This document shows, piece by piece, positions 52,401 to 61,400 of a stretch of 64,000 nucleotides of DNA (position 1 is the stretch's first letter; each line of letters starts with the position of its first letter). The notes beneath the pieces were generated by a model. That model was not told the origin of the DNA, made no database searches, and was given only the letters and a program-made list of their open reading frames with translations. This DNA is from Phoronis australis (lineage: Eukaryota; Phoronida; Phoronidae). The DNA lies in assembly GCA_002633005.1 (NCBI GenBank), contig NMRA01000184.1, positions 294,328-358,327 on the forward strand, written 5' to 3'. The translations under genes were made by a program, and so were the position numbers.

Positions 52401-55400
52401 GTAGTTTTTGGCAGAAGATGAAGTAGTTTTTACTTCTCAATGTCTTGCAAATTACCAAATGATTCCCAAGTTCAGAGAACAGGCATTCAAACAATATACA
52501 CAAAACTACGCATGACTTAAAGAGGTCCCCTTAGCTCACTAGGTGTGGAAGTAGTAATTAATATACAGTTTCAAGGTATGGTCACATTTATGTCTAATGC
52601 TTCAAGAGGAGACAACTTACCTGGTGTTTCATAGTCAGGGAACTCCAGTCTGAAATCAGGGAATCTGGCCAAGTCAAATTCAACCTTAGCCTTGGTAGTG
52701 CGACGGTTGATCAGTTTGAACTCTGTAACACTACTAGAGCCAACAAACACTCCGCCCAAGTTGAACATAGACTGTAAGGGAATAGCAACAATTATCAGTT
52801 TACTCAAAAGAAAGTTGCTTGACCCGCGTTTGGTGAAGAAGGCAGCTAAAATTCACATATCAAACCAATTTAGTATCTTATACATAAAAATGAATCATGA
52901 TATTTGACATGAGTACAAAAATCCCCAAAGCCGCACAACCTTGAATTCTCTAACAATAATAGCATGAGCAGTTAATCAAGGCTCTTGGAGAAATTTGATC
53001 CAGGATTATTGTTACAGAATGCAATGCCACGTGGCTTTGGACCCGGATCAAAGATCACGATTTGCTTCAATGCATAACATACAAAAAATGTTTTAAATTT
53101 GACTTTTAGTCAAACTTAAGTCCACCCAACTTAAAGTAGAACAAGCAGTGATTCATAGTTAGAATTTTAAATAAAAAAGCAATAAATTATTCTAGAAGCT
53201 GAGGCGAAAACACTGTCTTATGAGTGAATTTTTGTGCTACATTACTTGAAATTTTCAAAAATCAATAGTAAGATACAATAGAAAAACAAAAAACAACATC
53301 AACTAGAAATTGAAAAACAACTCAACTCCAAGAATGGATTTTCAATGAACCTACCACTTCATCCTTTAGTGTATCATAGAAATAAAATATGTGCAGTTAG
53401 ACAATAAGTATAACAGCAGTTGACGGAGTAACCAGTGTAACAACTGGTACCACTTACTAGCCGTGAATTAAGAAAGTAGACAAATGAAGTGTAACATGCA
53501 ATAACTTTCCCAGGTGAATATCTCGGACAAGATTACACTACTCAGTCATATTTACTTACCATGTCAATATCGACCTCAGGGGGCTCCACTGTTCCACCCA
53601 TACGCAGTTCTAAGGTGCGTCCTTCGCGTGTGGCTACTTGAATACGGGTGTCAAATTTCATGAGCGCGTTGGGCGTCAGCTGGATCTTGAGTTCAGTTTT
53701 ACCCCCAATTGGTACCACCCCGTGGGTGGGGCTGATAGTCAGACCAGGCACGGGGTTAGGGTCCAGTACCTAAGGAAGACAATGGAGACAGGTTACAACA
53801 TGCCCCTCCAGAAATACTGAATTCATAACTGTTACAGTAATAATATTAACAATAACAAATAAAATAAAACAATAAAAAACCAATAAAATTAATGATAAAA
53901 AGAGTCTAAGAGAGGATACAATAAACTTACAGAATGTTAGCCTTATTCCAGTACAGTATGGTACACATCTTAGCAGCCATTGAAATGGTCATCTAACTTA
54001 GCAGTCTCAGTAATAATTTTGCCCATGACCAGTAAGTTGAAAAATTTCATAGTACATACGCATATTGTTAAAATACAAAAAATGATGGCAATGTAGCCAA
54101 AGTCACGTAATAAATTGTAAACCTCGTTAACAAAAAGGATTTAATTTATCAAGTCGCAGCTTGAAAAATTTAGTGTTGTGCCAAATACAGCCTCATGTGT
54201 GGTGTAATTACCTGAAAGTATGAATGGTTGCTACTGTCATTATACAACAGTGCCGTCTTGTTTGTTGTCAGGTGAAGTGGCACCTTGCCGAAGGCAATAC
54301 GCCTCTCAATGAACTGGACTTTGGACGGGCCAAACTGCAACACAAGAAAATGAACAATGTTGAGTTGAGCAGAAGTGATCAGTTACACTAGTACTTCAAA
54401 CACTTCTGTAACATGTACTGATATGGCATGACCAGTATTTCAAAATCAGTACTGAGTACATTCTTCAAGATTCATTTCTTCAGTGAATTTAGTGAATTTC
54501 AAAGTGTGAAACTTTTTAATAATACTAGTATCTGGCACCAGAAATAGTCCCAACTTGTAACCTGTACAGACCAGAAGTGATTTTGGGGTTTGGAAAGATC
54601 TAAAAAGTGGTTATGGCTAAGGACTGAGGTCGAAATGTATGATTTGAACGTAACATGGCTGACAACTGAATCAGGAACAGATTAGTTCTGCAACTGTACA
54701 CTAGATAGAGTTGCTCGTATATAAGCACACCCCCAGAAATCGCCTTCACATCATATCCAGGTTCTCATTCATTTCCTTGCATACATTTTCTAGTAAGACC
54801 GAGCTCAGAGGAGCAGGAGACACCTTTGTGCAATGCTCGGTGTCTGCCAGTAAGGCCAGGATTCAAATCCAGGTCTCCCAAACGGGAGTCTGCAGCTAAA
54901 ACCATTGAGTCACACAATCTCCTTGCTGGTCAGTGCATAGTGACTTTAAACTCAAGTCCAAGTTATCTTGGACAACTTTTAGCAGTTAACTGGTAACTAA
55001 TAATAATAATGATAATTATAGCTCTTAGGCTAAAAAGTATAGTGGTTTCAGGTCTCAACCCCACTCATTTTGTGAAACCTGCACTCACCACCTACACAAA
55101 AACAACAAAAATGCCCGTCTCCATCAATTTCAGCCACGATCTTGTTTTTTTAGAAAAGCTGCACAAAGGCGTGTAAACAACCTTTGGTAAGCAAAGTTTG
55201 AAACACCACGCAATCAGTAAAAACAAATACCAAATCTGAAAAGGTGAGCAACTAGATTTCCAAAAAGAAAACAGACACCAGAACCAAAGACGCTTTTTTG
55301 GCCTTAAACAAAGTAAGCATAGCATGAGACAAAAACAAATTATAAAGACTAGTGTGCTTACCTTGGCCTTGCACTTAAGTTTCAGGGTGTTTCCTCCATG

Positions 55401-58400
55401 AACACTGAGCCCAAACATGCCCAACTCTGGAGCCATGTAAGACGGGTGGAACACGACTTCACACTCCAGGTTCTTGAAGGCTTCCACAACACCTGCGCAT
55501 ACAGTTAAGTACAGATATAGGTTGAGTAATCTTTGTTCAATTTCGCACAACATTAAATGCCAAAATGGCAATTTTCTACTTTTCAGATGCTCATTACACT
55601 GTTAAAATGTTCAATGTTCACCAAAGATATTTTGTGATCGCTGGTCACCACGCATGATGAAGTTAAGTTTGTCTCAATGTTTATTTTTATCGAGAACTTT
55701 GACAAAAAAGGTTACACCTATGCGTCATCTAGTGTGCTAAACTGAAGAGCATTTACCGTATTACTTTTTTTGCCAAATCTTCCACAAAAATGAAACCATG
55801 ATAAAATGGTGGGTCATAATTTTCTTAAATGAATTAACAATTTAAAAACAAACTTCATTTAGTTATGCGAGTACAGTAAACAACTGAAAAAATCTGTCAG
55901 ATCAAGTTGCTGTGACAATGGTGCATTTTTACTGTCATTTAGACAAAGTTCACAGTGCACAAGAACCTATTGTGTGTACAGAGACAATGAAGCTATTCCT
56001 GATGAAGTATCAGTGATCCGTAATAATACCGTAAGTAGACTGGTGCCTCATTATGAGAGAAACTTGACAATTTTGTATCTTACCAGTGGCAGGTCTAATG
56101 GAGAAAGCTGTACCCCTTTCACCCAGTATGGGGTTCCAGGTGAAGGTAGCAGCATGGTTGAGCTTGTTGGTCAGGGTGACAACGCCCCGCATACCTGACA
56201 TGAATTGAAACAGAGTTATACAACAAGTGGATGGCATTGTATCAAGTTTAAACAAACACAGCCTATTACACATTTACTACCATGAAAATAAATTCTACCA
56301 AAAGCTCTAAATCAACGTGTTCTCAAACAACCTACCAGCTTCAGCAGGAAGACCATTAGATGGCGCTACATTCAGCTCATGTGTTGACATCTCCAAAGCA
56401 ACAGGCACGACTTGTGCCAAGGCAGTGACATGGTGCCTGTAGAAGCCATTCACCATGTAATCAACAGATCTCTGGAACTTGCCCTTGGTGTTGGATTCAA
56501 AGATGACGGGCACCGTGGCCTTGGAACAGGGGGGTATCACTTGAGAAAGAGGACTGGTCTGTCGTAATTCACGGCAGTCAATCTGTGTGAAAAAGTGACA
56601 GAGGTTATTCAATGAGCAAGAAGTATGATACCAGTGGTGTTTAGCTTTTGCTCTGAAGATATTCTCAAAAAGTTAGTAGTTTGTTTCCAGTTTGTAGTGT
56701 TTGGTTAATGGCTTAAGACAGAAGTGAACTGAACTGCATTACAACTGAAATATGCCACTCACTAGCCACAACTTTTGTATAGTGATCGTAACTGTTCNNN
56801 NNNNNNNNNNNNNNNNNNNNNNNNNNNNNNGTAAGTAGACTGGTGCCTCATTATGAGAGAAACTTGACAATTTTGTATCTTACCAGTGGCAGGTCTAATG
56901 GAGAAAGCTGTACCCCTTTCACCCAGTATGGGGTTCCAGGTGAAGGTAGCGGCATGGTTGAGCTTGTTGGTCAGGGTGACAACGCCCCGCATACCTGACA
57001 TGAATTGAAACAGAGTTATACAACAAATGGATGGCATCATATCAAGTTTAAACAAACACAGGCTATTACACATTTACTACCACGAAAATAAATTTTACCA
57101 AAAGCTCTAAATCAACGTGTTCTCAAACAACCTACCAGCTTCAGCAGGAAGCCCATTAGATGGCGCTACATTCAGCTCATGTGTTGACATCTCCAAGGCA
57201 ACAGGCACGACTTGTGCCAAGGCAGTGACATGGTGCCTGTAGAAGCCATTCACCATGTAATCAACAGATCTCTGGAACTTGCCCTTGGTGTTGGATTCAA
57301 AGATGACAGGCACCGTGGCCTTGGAACAGGGGGGTATCACTTGAGAAAGAGGACTGGTCTGTCGTAATTCACGGCAGTCAATCTATGTGAAAAAGTGACA
57401 GGGGTTATTCAATGAGCAAGAAGTATGATACCAGTGGTGTTTAGCTTTTGCTCTGAAGATATTCTCAAAAAGTTAGTAGTTTGTTTCCAGTTTGTAGTGT
57501 TTGGTTAATGGCTTAAGACAGAAGAGAACTGAACTGCATTACAACTGAAATATGCCACTCACTAGCCACAACTTTTGTATAGTGATCGTAACTGTTCTGA
57601 ATGAAATACGTTTTTGTTGGTCCTTGGTTACCTCATACCAGCGCAATGAAAAATTTGTCGTAATTTTACAGAAGAATTTTCTCACTAATATGTAGAATTG
57701 GTTACAAAATATATGCCAACGTGACAACAAGTTAAAGTGAAAGGTCCAACTTACTGAGACCACCACATGGATGTACTGATCCAAGTTGTTTATAATGTGA
57801 AGTTCCTTCTGACTGACAGAGCGTAGGCAAACTTCACCAAAATCTATTGTAGGTGGACCTGTGAGAATAAAAGAAATGGAAAATACCTGATGCACTGACA
57901 AAATTACGAGACCTAGGTACTGTTCAAAAAAAATTATTACATAGAAACTATTTGATTGCGCTTAAGCATTTAACATTCAGAATGCCAACAAATAAGAACA
58001 CTGGAGAGTAAGGTATGATTGCCAACTTTTATTACATGCATGGCACTTGCTTGAATTAAATCTATTGTTTTCAGCCAAGTACGGCCAATCTTTACATCAA
58101 ATTAAAAAGAAAAAAGGAGTACAGGTAATTCGAGCAAAACATATTATAAAAGATATTCATGGGTAAGATATCTCGTACCGATAACAACTTTGTGGAGCTG
58201 CTGAGGTGACAAAAACAACTTGCAGTCAGCTATCTCTCTCTCTGTCACAGGAATTGCATTCAAGCCATCACAGACTGGTTTCTTTGTAGAGTTCAACTCA
58301 TCATCAGCCAGCTCCACTGTACTCAACATCTTCCAATGGCTATTGGGCGGGGTGGGAGCTGCAATATCATAAGACTACTGTCATTTGCATCACACGGAAT

Positions 58401-61400
58401 CAGCTGTAAGTGAAGGTATCATTGTTAACACAAACTTTGAAATATGTCTGCTCAAATTTTACGTCTCCAGTTAAAAGACTTTTCACAAGTGACATCCTTA
58501 CTTCAATCAGGCTTCAAAGAAAAGAAAATTCTCATCAACATTTCAATGTTCATCTTTCCCCAGTGAATTTTTATATATCAGGCTTTAGGACTCGATGAAT
58601 GGATATCTCATCACAGACATAATTCTGATAACCAGCAAGAACACAAAGACAGAAATTTGTTTTTGTCTACAATAGCTGCAGTGATCATTTATTGTAATGC
58701 GAGAAAGTACATAGTGAAAGCAAGACCACATTTTCAGGCTTGGCAAGTCATAAAGCGCAGAAGGAGGCTGATATTAAACATTTATCAGGGAGAATATGTT
58801 AATGTGTATTGTAAGCCAATCATATCACACGTACCTGTACATTAAAAAACACACTCTGGGTTTCAGGTAGTTAATTATGCAAGATTACAAACAGAGGCAA
58901 TTATAGTGGCAAGTAAGTCTCATTAAATTTGTGAATGTGTAAATTGACTCTCACTTCTGTACTGCCAGCTGTTCAGAAATCAGTATAACCATCAACATTC
59001 AACTTTTTTAAAGTCAGTTTACAAAACATTGAACATAGATTTCAAAATTTTGTTATTAAGTTATTAAATATAATAATTGAAATCTCAGTCAGAGCCATCT
59101 AAATCAGAACATCATTATTTAATACTTGTTGCAACATTAAATACATAATTCATTTACTAACGTGACATAGTAGATTTAAGTAATCAAGTGAGAAGCTTTC
59201 ATATTTTTCAAGCATTTTTATCCACCAAATCATTAAATGTTAGTAAAAGCTATTACCCACTCTCGTTTTTTCAACCGCATCACAGCAGATTACAGATATG
59301 CAGGTGGTTTTGATACTGAACTGCACGAAATCTCACCACTAATCTTATAATAATAGGAAACATCAGAAATATTGAAGGAAATGACTACAAAATTCGACCT
59401 TCAAATAACCTTCAACACCTGTACAGGCAAAATCAAATAGTGAGCACTGGGAATGTATTAACATTTTAAGAAAACATATTTCAAAGGCAATGCATGAAAG
59501 GAGTAAATACATTAGCATGGGGGGGGGGTTGTGGAGGCACTCGGAGGAGTGACAAACTCACCATGGCCATCTAACACATAAAACAAGAAACACTGAACAA
59601 TGAATGAAGTGGTTTTAAAAACACAATTTCTGACCAACAATTAAAAGGACATTAAATCCTATGTCAACAGTTTCAACCAAAACTCTTAATGCAATAGAAT
59701 ATCTCCAGAGAAACATTGAAGAATTATTCCAAAAAAACATTTCATCCCAAAGTGGGTCACATGATTTGAGAAGATACACTTTCATGCGATAACATGATCG
59801 AAGTGTTAGAGATGCGTTCCAAACTTTGCCATGAGTTTGCAAACTGCTGAAGGTTGACAAAGGTCCAATATTAAATTGATCCAGCAGTAGCAAATATATG
59901 TTAGTATACTAAAACTGCGTTTAGCACTCATTTAACTTTTCAAATCACACAAATCTGCTCAATTAACACAAAATCAACAACTCAAAATGTTTTATAGTCG
60001 CTCAAGATGATCAACACCTGCCAGTTTTTCTGTATCATTCTAGATCAGTATCAGGACACGATTGATAAGGTATACCGTATAGAGCAGATTGATAAGGTAT
60101 ACCGTATAGAGCAGATTCCATTCAAGTATAATACTTACATCTTGGGTCAGGCACTATGTCGGACTGTTGCAATGTCTTTGGTTTCAAACCAGCTGCAGGC
60201 TTCATCCCTATGTCTGTGGCGTTATTGAAATTCTTGGCTTCCCTGAAGTACAGAAATTTTCGTCTGAATAAAAAATACCATTGCCACAGTACTTGACTAT
60301 CTCATCCAGCAATCTTTAAGTAGAACAAAAAGACAAACAACAACTTCAGTGACATCTGGTGAGAGCAACAAAAAACAACATACATCTCATACCACAGACT
60401 ACAAAATGGTTGCATGCAACACCACAACATACATCAAGTAACACACCAAATATTTTTAAAACAAATATGGTCTTCGTGTACATGTTCCAAACATATAGCA
60501 GTATTCTATGGCAAAGCTAATTTATTCAATATCTTACTGGTATTTGTTTATGCACAACACAATTGCAGAATGGTGTGTTCACTTAGGAGGGTTTTCAACA
60601 TTTGGAATTGGGTCTTCATTTTCCTCTATACTCAGGTATTGCGTTGGTCTGGATCATGAAACACATGGTGGCACCATCTATCCATTATGTGGAAGAGAAT
60701 CTCATGCTCTTTTCATTGACATAGTTCACATAAAAATCCCTGAGCTCCCAGTAAACCTCAGTAGTGTCACATCCTACTTTGGCTATCTATTTTATTCTCA
60801 GTTCATACAGCTCATCAGGGCTTGGAATGACCAATGACAAAAAACGCGGAAACTTTGAAACTTTTACGGCCCAAATCATGCCCGATAAACAGTCTTGAAA
60901 TGGTCAATGTGAACCTTTCCCCGACAAAAATCGGGAGGACTAAAAAAAAAAAAAATGTTACCACCATCAGTAGCATGCGTCTGCGTCCTTTTAGCTCGCC
61001 TGTCCACTCCCAACCCACACATTTTTGGCTGCAGAGCGGTAGTATTTGCCGCGCGCTTAACAATAACATGAGACGCCATTAAAAATCACACCACGCTGTC
61101 CCAGATGCCCCGGCAATGATGACAATTTACGTTCCTCCGAAACATAAAGAGCAACTTCCGCTTTTCGAGGTGAACGTCGTTTGCAACGCCGCGGTAAGAA
61201 AGGAATTTTCCGCGGAAATTTTATATCAAATCCGATTTTTTTACGCGGAAATATTATAAAAAAGCGGAAAGCACATTTGAAAAAAAGTGGAAATCCGCGT
61301 TTCCGTGGAAAATTCCAAGCCCTGGCTCATAGATAGATGTCGAAAGACTAAGCCCCACCTCCATGATGGTTAGGAGGCAGTGCTATCAATTCAAAATCCA

